A DNA stretch of 64,000 bases from Phlebopus portentosus (taxonomy: Eukaryota; Basidiomycota; Agaricomycetes; Boletales; Boletinellaceae). The stretch spans positions 558,001-622,000 of the forward strand of contig JAYXKI010000017.1 in the NCBI GenBank assembly GCA_037892935.1, read 5' to 3'. Made by a program: the position numbers and the translations under genes. Shown piece by piece: positions 24,300-35,468 of this stretch (within the stretch, counting starts at the first letter, position 1; each line of letters begins with the position of its first letter). The notes beneath the pieces were generated by a model. The model ran no database searches. It was not told the DNA's origin and saw only the letters and a list, made by a program, of their open reading frames with translations.

Positions 24300-27200
24300 A
24301 TGGATCCCCCATCGCATCGCGCAAGCCTAAGAGGCAACCTTCAGAGTTCTGATGGCTATATGGTGTACTTGATAACTGGTGTACTGAGTCTGGCAATGCT
24401 CCTCCTGACGACATACCTTTCAGCTCCCATGAAGCGCTTAAGGCGGCGACTGGTACTTGCTGCACTCTTCCCTTCATATTTTAGCCAGGAACTAACTGCT
24501 TATGGTTGGCAGATCTTTATTCATCGAACGCGTCGAGCCAATTCTTCATGGTCCCGTTTCGAGCAATCAGGAGAACAGGAATACCTTAACTCGGCCATTT
24601 CTTCCCAACAGGCCGCGCTTGACTCTTGCCCGGACAGCGATTCTATTCGTGCGCAAACATCGTATCGTCTTGCTTTTTTCCTTTTCGTAGTATTGGAGCG
24701 GTGGGGAGACACGGACGACCTTGAGAGATTGATCACGCTGAACCGTGATACCCTAAAACTTCATCCGGAGGGCCATCCGCTTCGTTCATCGTCGTTGGGC
24801 AGCCTTGCGGGCTCACTGTCGATGCGTTTCGAACGTTCTGGAAGAATGCAGGACCTCTCGGAAGCCATCACATTGGAACGTGCTGCCCTTAAGCTTCAAC
24901 CGGAGAGCCATCCCCTTCATGCCTCGACGTTGGGCAACCTTGCGATCTCACTATCGACGCGATTCGACCATGTCGGAAGAATGCAGGATCTCGAGGAAGC
25001 CATCGCTTCGGTGCGTGCCGCCCTGGAGCTTCGACCGGAGGATCATCCGCGGCGTCCTATGACATTGGATAATCTAGCGAGCTCACTGTTGAAGCGTTTC
25101 GAGCATACCGGGAGAATGCAGGACCTCGAGGAAGCCATCACATTGGAACGCGCCGCCTGGAGCTTCGACCAGAGGTGCATCTGCTTCGTTCCTCATCGTT
25201 GAGTAACCTCGCGGGCGCGCTGTCGATGCGTTTCGATCATGCAGGAAGAATGCAGGACCTCGATGAAGCCATCACTCTGGAACGTGCCGCCTTGGAGCTT
25301 CGACCGGAGGATCATCCGCGTCGTTCTGTCTTCGTTCCTCAACGTTAGGCAACCTTGAGCTCATTATCAGCACGTTTCGACCATGTCTTGCAGGACCTTG
25401 AGGAAGCCATTTCTTTGGAACCTGGAGTCGGAGGATCAGCGTTTCGACCAGCGCTTCGACCATGCCGGAGATATGCAGGACCTCGAGGACGCCATCGCCA
25501 GAGACCTCGTTCTATCTCAGTAACGCCATCACATTGGAACGTGTGGCCCTGGAGCTCCGACCGGAGAGCCATCCTCTTCGTTCCTCAACGTTAGGCAACC
25601 TTGCGAGCTCATTATCAGCACGTTTCGACCATGTCGGAAGAATGCAGGACCTTGAGGAAGCCATTTCTTTGGAACGTGCCGCCCTGGAGCTTCGACCGGA
25701 GGATCATCCGCGTCATTCCATGTCATTGGATAATCTCTCGAACTTACTGTCAAAGCGCTTCGACCATGCCGGAGATATGCAGGACCTCGAGGATGCCATC
25801 GCATTGGAACGTGCTGCTTTAGGGCTTCGACCAGAGGGTCACCCAGATCGTTCTATCTCATTGGGTAATCTCGCAGCCACCATGTTGAAGCGTTTTGGGC
25901 ATTCCGGGGGAATGCAGGATCTTGAAGAAATCATCACATTGGAACGTGCGGCCTTAGAGCTTCGACCGGAGAGCCATCCTCTTCGTGCCTCAGCGCTGGG
26001 CAACCTTGCGATCTCACTATCGACGCGATTCGATCATGTCGGAAGTATGCAGGATCTCGAGGAAGCCATTTCTTTGGAACGTGCCGCCCTGGAGCTTCGA
26101 CCGGAGGATCATCCGCGTCGTTCAATGTCATTGGATAATCTCGCGAGCTTACTGTCAAAGCGTTTCGACCATGCCGGAAGTATCCAAGACCTTGAGGATG
26201 CCATCGCATTGGAAGGTGCTGCTTTGGAGCTTCGACCAGAGGGTCACCCAGATCGTTCCATGTCGATCGGTAATCTCGCGGGCACCCTGTTGAAGCGTTT
26301 CGGGCATTCCGGGGAAATGCAGGACCTCAAGGAAGCTATTGCGCTGCAACGTGCGGCCCTGGAGCTTCGATCGGAGGGTCATCCACATCGTTCTATGTCG
26401 TTAGGAAATCTCGCGAGCACCCTGTCGAAGTATTTTCACCATGTCGGAAGATTACAGGACCTCGATGAAGCCATCGCTCTGGAATGTGCCGGACTGGAGC
26501 TTCGACCTGTGGGTCACCCGAATCGTTCTGTATCACTTGGCAATCTTGCGAACTTTCTATCGGCACGTTTCGAACATCGAGGGGAGATGCAGGATCTGGA
26601 TGAAGCCATCAAACTAAACCGCGCTGCCCTGGAGCTTCGACCGGAGGGTCAACCGGATCGTTCATTGACATTGGGAAATCTTGCAAGCTCCCTATTGACG
26701 CGTTTCAATCATGCTGGGAGAATGCAGGACCTCGAGGAAGCCATCATTCTGGAACGCGTCGCCTTGGAGCTTCGACCGGAAGGCCACCCAAATCGTTCTG
26801 TGTCATTGGGCAACCTGGCGAACTTTCTAACAGCGCGTTTCGAACATCGAGGGAGGATGCAGGACCTCGATGAAGCCATCAAACTAAACCGTGCTGCCTT
26901 GGAGCTTCGACCAGAAGGTCAACCGGATCGTTCGCTGACGCTGGGAAACCTTGCAGGAACCCTGTTGACGCGTTTCAACCATGTCGGAGAAATGCAGGTC
27001 TTGGAGGATGCTATCACACTAAACCGTGCTGCCCTGAAGCTTCGGCCGAAGGGTCACCCGGGACATTTGTTGTTGTTGGGAAATCTCGCGAACACGCTGT
27101 CAAAGCGTTTCGACCATGTCGGGGCAATACAGGATCTCGATGAAGCCATCGCACTGAACCGTGATGCCTTGGAACTCCGGCCGGAGAGTCATCCGGATCG

Positions 27201-29060
27201 TTCCTTGTCGTTGGGAAATCTCGCGGGCACGCTATTGAAGCGTTTTGATCATGTAGGGAGATCGCAGGACCTCGATGAAGCCATCATACTGAATCGAGCT
27301 GCCCTGGAGCTTCGACTGGAAGGTCACCCGGATCGATCTTCGTCATTGATAAATCTTTCCCAATCTCTCTACCTTCGTTTTCGGAAAGAAGCGCAAATCA
27401 ATGACTTCGATGAATCCATTCAGCTTTTGTCCTACGCTACCGCCCACGTGTTCTCAAGTTTTTCTAGTCGTCTGAAAGCTGTGCGAGGATGGACAATAAT
27501 CGCCCGTTCCCATGATCACCCCACTCTTCTTGATGCGTATAGAACCTCTATTTCAGTACTTCAGCATGCCCTTTCCGTTAGACCTACTCTGTCCGCACAG
27601 CACCAGTTTCTTTCGAGCGATAGTCGTAATCGGGCACTTGCATTGGATGGGGCTTCTTGTGCTATTGAGAAAGGCAACTTCACTCTGGCCATCGAACTTC
27701 TTGAGCAAGGGAGAGCCTTGCTTTGGTCCCAGATGCGCGGGCTTAGGACCCCTCTGGAACAGCTTTCGCAGGCCAGCAAATCACTTGCCGACAGATTTGA
27801 GGACTGTAATAGTCGCTTGGAAGCTCTGATGACGTCGTCCGAGTCGCATGAGATCGGCTTGAGCACAGGCAGAGGTGGTATCCAAGCACACAACGCTCGT
27901 CAAGAACAAGTGTTGGTCGACGCGATGTTGGTGCAGATACGACAGTTATCCGATTCGAGGGCTTCCTTCGAGCTGCTCCATTCGAGGGCCTGAAAGAAGT
28001 GGCTTCGGAAGGACCCGTCATTGTCGTAAATCACTCCGTGTTTCGATGCGATGCACTTATCGTCGCATCTGTGCCGGAAGCTCCATGCGTCTGCGTTCCA
28101 CTGGACGGTGACTTCTACTCAGATTCAATTAAGTTGTACAAGGAGCTCGTCCAGGGACGCAAAAAATTCGGGTTACGGTCCAAGAAGTACGACGAGATAC
28201 TACGACGAGTGATGAAGATGCTATGGGACCGAGTTGTCTCGAAAGTCGTTCAAAAGCTGAAAGAACTCGACGTCAATGAAGGGTCGCGCATTTGGTGGTG
28301 TCCTACGTCAGTACTTTCCGCGCTACCTTTCCATGCCGCAGGGCCATACACGGATTCGCACGGACGTGAGAGGTATCTTTTGGATGACTATGTTTCATCA
28401 TACACTCCTACCCTCACGTCACTCATAAAGGCTCGGTCTGGTGTTCAAAGTGGAGGCGAAAGAATGCTTTTCGTTGCTGACACCAGACTCCCGTCTAGCA
28501 AGGAAGAAAGGAATGCCGTTTTTAGGATCCGCCACTTCAAGCAGCTCCTCGATAGTCACGCTACTCCAGCAGCGGTACTCAGGCTCCTTCAACAGGTGCA
28601 ATGGGTGCATTTTGCATGTCATGGTTTACTTGACAAGGAACCCTTTAATTCCTCGCTCAAGCTTCATGGTGGAAGGCTCACGCTGCTGGACATAGCCCGC
28701 GCCAATCTTCCGAATGCTGAATTCGCTTTCCTTTCTGCTTGCCATACTGCAGAACAGGGTTCAAATTTTGCGCTGGATGAAGCACTCCATCTTGCAGCGG
28801 CCATGCAGTTTTGCGGATTTCGAAGCGTAATAGGCACGATGTGGCAGTTGCTGGATAACGATGGTCCCTTTTTAGCCGGGGCCGTGTATGGCTACCTGAT
28901 GCATAACTTAGAAGAGGGAGAGGTTCGGCATAAGAGGTCCGCTGCGGCTATCCGGCAAGCCGCGCTGATGCTTAGGGAAAGAGGAGATGAGGGACCGAAC
29001 GGTCGTAGGGTCGATATCCTGACTGAGCGGTGGGTTAACCTTGTACATATAGGCGCCTGA
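24300..29060 (+). CDS. TPR-CHAT protein (caspase-like peptidase with tandem TPR-type repeats)
   Basis: One long, apparently intronless gene, broken into three frames: 24300-25202, 25462-27993 and 27999-29060. The N-terminus has a membrane segment (about residues 21-42, MVYLITGVLSLAMLLLTTYL) followed by KRLRRR. Then come about 19 copies of a 45-residue TPR-like unit. The C-terminal CHAT domain has the caspase-type dyad: His in VHFACHG (28620-28622) and Cys in FLSACHTA (28740-28742), and ends near ERWVNLVHIGA. CHAT proteins are proteases of the caspase clan; in bacteria some act in regulated cell death. Frame breaks: one C lost at about 25156 (AALELRPE restored), a scrambled stretch 25160-25521, and one G lost at about 27951 (restores FLRAAPFEGLKEV). 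Whether the living gene is intact is open. Confidence 0.8.
24723..27408 (+). repeat. 135-bp tandem repeat array encoding TPR-like units
   Basis: About 19 units of 135 bp (45 residues), consensus EAI.LERAALELRPEGHP then SLGNLAS.L..RFDH. Phased units start at 24723, 24858, 24993, 25128, and then 25654, 25789, 25924 and every 135 bp to 27274. Neighbouring units are close at DNA level. A three-unit block (25522-25923) is closely repeated at 25924-26328, and a two-unit block (26464-26733) at 26734-27003, so recent duplications were of multi-unit blocks. Confidence 0.88.
25160..25521 (+). repeat. Scrambled segment inside the 135-bp array
   Basis: Repeat pieces are present but with several deletions and out-of-phase joins. 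For example CCTTGAGCTC stands for CCTTGCGAGCTC of the sister unit, CATGTCTTGCAGG for CATGTCGGAAGAATGCAGG, and a short unit runs directly into another. Flanking units are regular. It is either a collapsed assembly of near-identical repeats or a real rearrangement. Confidence 0.6.
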
Positions 29061-29362
29061 TTATTTCTCTACAATATACAAGTTCACAAAAATGCGCATG
29101 TTTGCCTGAGACACGATAACTAGGCAACAAATGAGGTCTTGCCGCTGATGAGCCCTGCTCAACGATACCAATGGAGCGATGTCTTATATTCATCGCTCAT
29201 ATCGAAAAACATAGCAACCAGTATATCAATCTACCAGAGGAGAAGCCGGTAGCTCTATCAGTCCAAAACTCATCATCGAGGCATCTAATCAATCTTGAAT
29301 TCAACTATAAGATAATGTCCTATAATGCGATGTAACGTGAACTTGAGTGCCAGGCCACAGCA
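29061..29362. other. 3' region of the TPR-CHAT gene
   Basis: 302 AT-rich bases separate the convergent ends of the TPR-CHAT gene and the LRR-like remnant. Nothing else is seen. Confidence 0.4.
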
Positions 29363-30290
29363 TCAGGTCACAGCATCTGCTGATGTGTTATCTATATCAC
29401 TTTGACAAATGAGTTCTACGTTTCGTTCTGCACAAAGTGCTACCAGATCCTTTGGAATTCCACATTCGATACCGTGAACGGGATGTCGTAAACAAATGTT
29501 GAGAACATCCAGACCTTTAGTCGGAAATACCTCGTCTGATAATTTGACCAGTCCGATAACCGTGAGCGCGGTGAGATGACGAAGAGAACGCAGGTCTCTT
29601 GCCAATGAATTGGATGGACAGCAAAGAAGGATGCGAAGTTGTCGAGGCCGAGGATAAACAATTATGAAGAACTGAATTGATCGTTGCGTGCTCCAGATAT
29701 GACGGAAAATTGGCTTGACCAAGATCAAACTCGCTCAGGGCCAAAATCGCCAGCTCCGGGCGAGCAAGGCAGAAACATTTTCCAAAGATCCCCTTTTCGT
29801 GCAGCGATCTACTATTCGCCCATCCTTCCCATATGGCAGTCTATCGACATCCGGAATGAAGAGCTGTAGTCCCATGAGAATCGGGAAGCCATCCCGAATA
29901 CATTCTCTGACGCGAAAAGTCGAAATGCAACTCATGACGTGCTTGCGAACAGAAAGGCACCGTAGTTCATACCCTTCGCGAGGCCTCAATAGCCGCGACA
30001 TACTCTCACCGGTAGACTGCTACCATGTATCGAACTCAACCGTCTTCAGATTGAAAGGCGGATGGCCGTTTCCGGGTATCCACTCTTCAGTATTCCAACC
30101 TTTCCGGAGGAGGTACTTGAGCGAATGTATTCCGCGGATGTGGCGATATGAGATGTATAACTCCCCGCAGGACGCAACCCAACAATACTCATACTGGTTG
30201 GTCGGAAGACTGACCTGTTCAGGACTGAAGTATCTCAGCCACAAACTTTCGAGGAGACCGGATATGAGCTGAAGGCAATCATCAAGATGG
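29363..30290 (-). pseudogene. Leucine-rich F-box-like remnant
   Basis: Minus-strand segments in different frames read as parts of a leucine-rich protein: LWLRYFSPEQVSLPTNQYEY at 30244-30020, PILMGLQLFIPDVDRLP at about 29900, and LRSLRHLTALTVIGLVKLSDEVF at 29600-29500. There is no F-box start, and the frames are broken at least twice. The general layout resembles the F-box/LRR genes at 8523 and 57422, but sequence similarity to them is weak. Function is unknown; it may be a decayed gene. Confidence 0.45.
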
Positions 30291-31946
30291 ACTGAGGTTC
30301 GCGGAAGCTATCCAAAGCATGTGTTCAATACCAAGGACTTGACACCTACATACGGCGCCGTCTAGTAGAAAGTTCAAGTGTAAAACGCCACCCTTGCCTA
30401 TATTTCTGGGAGATGTCATCTAATAAATGATCTCTTCTGAGGTCTCTGGTCCGCATAATGGACTAAGTAGGAAGGAAATTGTAGCAGGGAATCACGACAA
30501 TACATCAGTGGTGTAGTGTAGGAGAGGGCATGAAGCCTCAGTGAGAAGAGAACGTGCTTGATGATTATTTGTAAGCAAAAATGCTGACTAATGCCGGCCT
30601 CTTCAATTGACTGTCGGTTTTTTTCAGCTCAACAGTGAGCAGTAGTGCTCCTCTAGGCCTGCTCTCTCGGATTTGCGCCCAAAGCCCATGTCCTTCTTCA
30701 TGTACTACAACCGTATTATAAACGGTGACTCAAGTACTTCATCTGTCATTCCAGTTTTTTCAGGCCTTGTTTTACCGAATCCAAGAGTGCGTACAATACC
30801 AGTCGATGTTATCTGATTCTGGTTGCATCACTTAATATGCTTCGACACTTTCAGACTTTGGCATCAGCTAACGCTGAAGCCCTTTGAGTCTTTCTGCGAT
30901 GAATTGTCAAGACCCTATCATGTTGATGTTTTCGGAAAGCTTGTGCCAGGTTTCGAGGAGAGGTTGAACCACCTGCTGCTAGTTTAAACGAGTGTCCATC
31001 GTCTCGAAAATGATAGACTGTGAGTTTATTATAATATCTGTCCTGGTTATTCAGATGAACCAGCGATCTTGCACCTGGATCCTGTCATCATCCTCAGCTT
31101 TCTCACTGCCCTCCTCTCTCTAATCTACACCGAAGAAGCACCTGAGTCCATGTCCTCCTTCCCTCATCCCTCGCATATGTCAATTTCTTTATGACGACGA
31201 CGCGCACATATGAACTCGGAATGGAAGATTCTGAATGATCTGAATGGTGTTGACCCAGCAGTAATACCGTACAGCTTATTACTGCATAACTGCTGATTAC
31301 TACTTTGCGTTTGCTGTATGCCTGAACTCTTTGTCGGTGACTGAAGTCGAAGTCAAGCTAAGGCAGAACATGGACCTTACCACAAGAACTCATCTAATTG
31401 CGTTGCTTGCACTGGCACTGATAAGGACCTTTCTGAAGAGGAGAGCATGCTGTGCATGCATTACCCCTGTATTGCAACTCTCTTCGGATAATATCCGCTG
31501 GTTTGGGGGATTGGTGCGTTTCGCTTCTTGTTCCGCCCGTTGAATTCGCCTATTGCTGTGTTCTTGCGCAGTTAATACACCGTGTTCTATCATCACTCAA
31601 CGTAATACCTCACGAATGGATCAAGAAGCTCTTCACCTTCAAAACCGTTGATATCAGGGGAATTCGAAGTTCTCGGACCTCTTACAACGGAAATATCCGC
31701 TCTCACAACGAAAGATGCATCTGATAGTGCTTAGTCGAATTGATGGTTGGGCGGCATAGGGCCCCCAGTTCAACGGGTCAGTCGTCTAGTACCCCGCAGT
31801 AGATCGGTTACTTCTAGCACGAGAGGATTAGCCGACGAGTTACAGGCACCTGTCTTATTCTGCACTCGTCGACAAACTCTAGTTTCTTATATGTCCGGCA
31901 AATACCCTCATGACATGTCAGAAGAAGATTTCAATGGGAGGATACA
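30291..31946. other. Gene-poor region
   Basis: I see no coding exon chain, RNA gene or mobile element in these 1.6 kb. Short plus-strand frames at 31331-31724 look spurious. Confidence 0.4.
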
Positions 31947-33417
31947 TTAGAAAAACCACAGAAAATGCTGAGAATAGATCAAGAATGAGGCAATGAGAAT
32001 GAGAACACTGAGAATGAGAATGATGGGAGGTCGAGTCAAGTTTCTGGATAGTGATAGAATGTACTGAGAATCATTCATATCGATCCCATTTGGGGCCGAT
32101 CTCCCTGTTTTCTGCGCTATCCCCGCGGAAGGATTTTCCTGATGTCGGTACCCGACTCGTTCGCACAACAACCAAAACTCCGGTACATCCGCGACACACC
32201 ACCCAAGAGGACCCAAATTGCAATCCGCGCAGCTCAGGAGCTTGAGCATCTGTACTGCACATTTCGAACGAAAATACAATGAGTTTACGAGATGAATAGT
32301 CAACATGTTGGCCTAGATACCTACCTTGTGTCCCTGTTCCTCGATCGATAGCGCGGGAGAAGCAGATATTCTCAAATACCATCGGGTTGGGTTGGACGAG
32401 CCAACAAGATACACTACGCCCAGTTGGAGGAAGAGTAGCAAGCAGTCCTGCTGGTGGTTTCCCTGCCTGTTCGAGCTATTAAAAAAGAATGAATTAGAGA
32501 CGAGCAAGGGCGGTAAACTTCAGTCTACCGAACCTCAGGAAGCTCCTTCTCGACGAGAGTTCCAACACCGGCTTTTAGAATGAGGCATCCACAGCCAAGT
32601 CGAGGACATAGAATACCATACTTATTCGATTTAACTCCATCAGAGTCGTTTGTAACATCGTCGACTGAGCCCAAGAAAGAAGATAACAAACGTGCAGAAG
32701 GCCTATTTCGTGACGAGATCGATCGCTGTAAGGCTTCTAAAAGACCTGGTGGAAGCGGTTCGGACCCAAAGCCAGACAATGTATTGCTAGGACTCTGAGA
32801 TTCAGCATTTCTTGGTTCCTCTTCTTTCTTCTCTCCTTGGATATCGTCAAGGATAATCCGCATCTCGCCCCACGGTAAAGGACCATGTACAACCGGACTC
32901 GGTTCAACATATTCGAAACCCGCTTTTTCGTACAAAGCTCGCGTGTTCTCGTTGCATATCAACAACAAACGATTAGTTGATCCATCGATCCTCATCCGAG
33001 CAACATACTCCTTGAGCAGCGCAAGCGCGATCCCACATCGTTGATATTGTGACGCTACTACCACAGCGTGGATGCATACAGATGATCCGTTAGGGTCGTG
33101 CTTCTCTATTGACTCTCCCGTTGAGGTGGGGAGTTTAGACCGAGTAGCGCAGACGAACCCAATGATTACTCGCTTGGAGTCTTCTGATGGAGGAGGGAGG
33201 AAGGCGCCGAGAAAGAGAGACGGTGCGAACTCCTGACGCATCTTGAATTGCTCCAGAGTTGCTGCTTCACCCTCCGGAAACTCTAGTCACGATATAAGAC
33301 AAACATCTGATAGACAAAATATTCGGCCATACCTTGTTTTAAGAGGTTGTGCGCGTCTGTAACTTCATCTTCTTTCACAAAATCGAATGTCACATTCGGC
33401 GGAAAACTTCCAGTCAT
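31947..33417 (-). CDS. GNAT acetyltransferase-Mss4 fusion, copy 2, with C-terminal hydrophobic extension
   Basis: Exons 33417-33333, 33282-32534, 32475-32325, 32254-31947; the first three have exactly the lengths of copy 1 (85, 749, 151 nt), and the sequences are very similar, introns included. The GNAT loop reads SQYQRCGIALALLKEY and the zinc fold CPRLGCGC plus LLSCADCNLGPLGW. Copy 1 stops after GYRT. Here a small change (CGACATCAGG instead of CGAACATGAA) removes that stop and the frame runs on for about 64 residues, ending in a hydrophobic stretch (PPIILILSVLILIASFLIY) that could be a tail anchor; total 430 residues. If one base were missing here, a different, soluble tail would result. The catalytic part looks intact. 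Confidence 0.82.
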
Positions 33418-33924
33418 CGTTGATCGAATCTAAGAAACGCCTGTAGAGCATCTGAGGCATCAAACTGTATTCGATCTTGGTCAGCATTCCCAATCCGGTC
33501 AAGTTGCCGGATGCAGTAAGTACGGATGCAGTAGGTAAAGAATCCAGCGCTGCCAGTACTAGGTCAGGAGACAGTTTTTATATAGAAAACAACTGAAGAA
33601 TTTAATACCTGAAATTGACGGACAGTTACTAAGGCAGACAATGATAAGTTTGATTCTCCACGCTTTGAGGCTTCTCAGATAAGTCTGATTCACTTGATAT
33701 TTGCTTGAATTGCTGTCGACGATATGCAATAAACTGGGAGTCGCATAGTATTTAAGCAAAGCTTTTCAAAAAAACTAACATGCATTTATGCCCTATATTA
33801 TGTGCATATACGATCAATCCCCTCTATAACCGCATCGCCTCCGCACAGAGCCCCGGCGGAGGGTCACATGCTTATCGGTTAGGTGCCGCAAGCCCATTTG
33901 AAATAGAAACAAGGTCCGACGCGC
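33418..33924. other. Spacer between tandem GNAT-Mss4 copies 2 and 3
   Basis: 507 bases with the promoter of copy 2 and the 3' end of copy 3. No other feature is recognised. Confidence 0.4.
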
Positions 33925-35259
33925 TCAAGCACGATAAGCAAGTCGCGAGCATATTAGCCAGAACTCGCAGTCGCCTTCGATAGACCAGCCAAGCGGTCCA
34001 AGGCCGCAGTCCGTGCAGCTTAGCGGCTTCGTCATAAACTTTGCATCTGCTGTAGAACCGTTTACGCAAGGAGGCGTATGAAAAGCCGTCGTGAGATAAA
34101 GTGCGTGTCCATTGGGACGAGGAGAATCAGTCAGAGCCTACATCAAACTTCCATTCGAGTCTATTTTGCGTACCTTGACTTGCAGATGCCTGATTCAAGA
34201 AGTGAGAAAGTTCAATGTTCTCGAATGCCATGGGACTCGGTTGGACAAGCCAGCAAGGGGCCCTGGTGCCTAAGGCAGGAAGAGATGCAAGAGGCGACGA
34301 AGAGGACTGTTGGACAATGTCGAGCTGAAATAGAGCTGAATTAGCGGACATATATTAATTTCCGTTGCGGAGATATTGAACCTCGGGAATGTATTTCTCG
34401 ACGAGATGTCCTGCATTTGACTTCAAAATGATGCAGTCGCACCCGGTGCGAGGGCATAAAATATCGTACTTATTACTCTTCACTCCTTTGGTATCCGTAG
34501 TAACTTCGCTTAGTCCTCTAGCAAAGGAAGAAAGCAGACATGATGACGAGCGAGTAACGATTCCATTCATTTGTTGGGCTATATCGAGGTGACTGGACGA
34601 TTGTGGAGTGGATTCGTGCGGTAACAATCTCGCGATGCCATTTAAAGTCGGTGGTCCAACACTGCTAGAACACGCCGGTTCTTTCAGTACAAGGCGCATT
34701 TCGTCCCATGGACGAGCACCCAAGACAACAGGACTGACTCCGACGTATTCAAATCCTGCTTTCTCGTAAACAGCCCGTGCGTTATCACGGCAGATTAGAA
34801 GCAGACGCTTGGTCAAGCCATCGTTTCTAACTTCAGCAATAATCTGTTCGACAAGTGCTAAAGCTATACCACGACGTTGATATGCCGTAGACACGACTAC
34901 ATTCTGAATGCATACAGAACTTCCTTCAGGATCATGGGTCTTCATTGATTCTGTCGTGAATGTGGGTGACAAAGAGCGCGTTGCACATGCAAATCCAATG
35001 GGGATTCTTCGAAACTTTGTAGTTGAAGAAGGCATGAACGCTCCCAGAAAGAGAGATGGGACGAGTTCTTGACGCATTATGAAATGTTCGATAGGCGTCA
35101 CTTCATCTGCGGGGAAACCTATTGAACGTTCATGAACACAGGAATAATGGCTCTTATCATTTAATAATATATTCTACCTTTAGTTTCGAGGTCGAACACT
35201 GCAGGAACTTCTTCAGCTTGAACGAGGTCGAATATCAGCTCTGGTGGAAGTTGCATCAT
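33925..35259 (-). CDS. GNAT acetyltransferase-Mss4 fusion, copy 3
   Basis: Exons 35259-35179, 35119-34382, 34324-34174, 34046-33925 give 363 residues in one unbroken frame. Intron positions match copies 1 and 2, and exon 3 is again 151 nt, but the protein is clearly more diverged. The acetyl-CoA loop is TAYQRRGIALALVEQI; the Mss4 fold reads CPRTGCDC, CWLVQPSPMAFENIELS and LSCTDCGLGPLGW, so the zinc cysteines are kept. It ends after RLAYRA, close to the end of copy 1. It sits head-to-tail with copy 2 and about 210 bases from the 3' end of peroxidase 2. The role is unknown; conservation of both domains across three copies suggests both are used. Confidence 0.84.
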
Positions 35260-35468
35260 GTTGGTTGGGGTTCAAGAGCCGCACCATCGTCGATCCCTTA
35301 TGAGAACGCTCCTATTCCTGAACATTGTTTTGTTCTATTTGCTCATATTACCAATTTCCGATCAATCAATACAAAAAGCCAAAACACCCCAAGTAATGCT
35401 ACATGAATCCGCATCCAGATACCCTATTTCACATCTAGTGACTAAGACACTAGATGGACAACAGAAAC

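Noticed and set aside
31740..31850. Possible rRNA-like fragment (strings such as GCACGAGAGGATT)
   Set aside because: Only short resemblance to 28S-type strings; neighbouring bases do not match any rRNA region I can recall.
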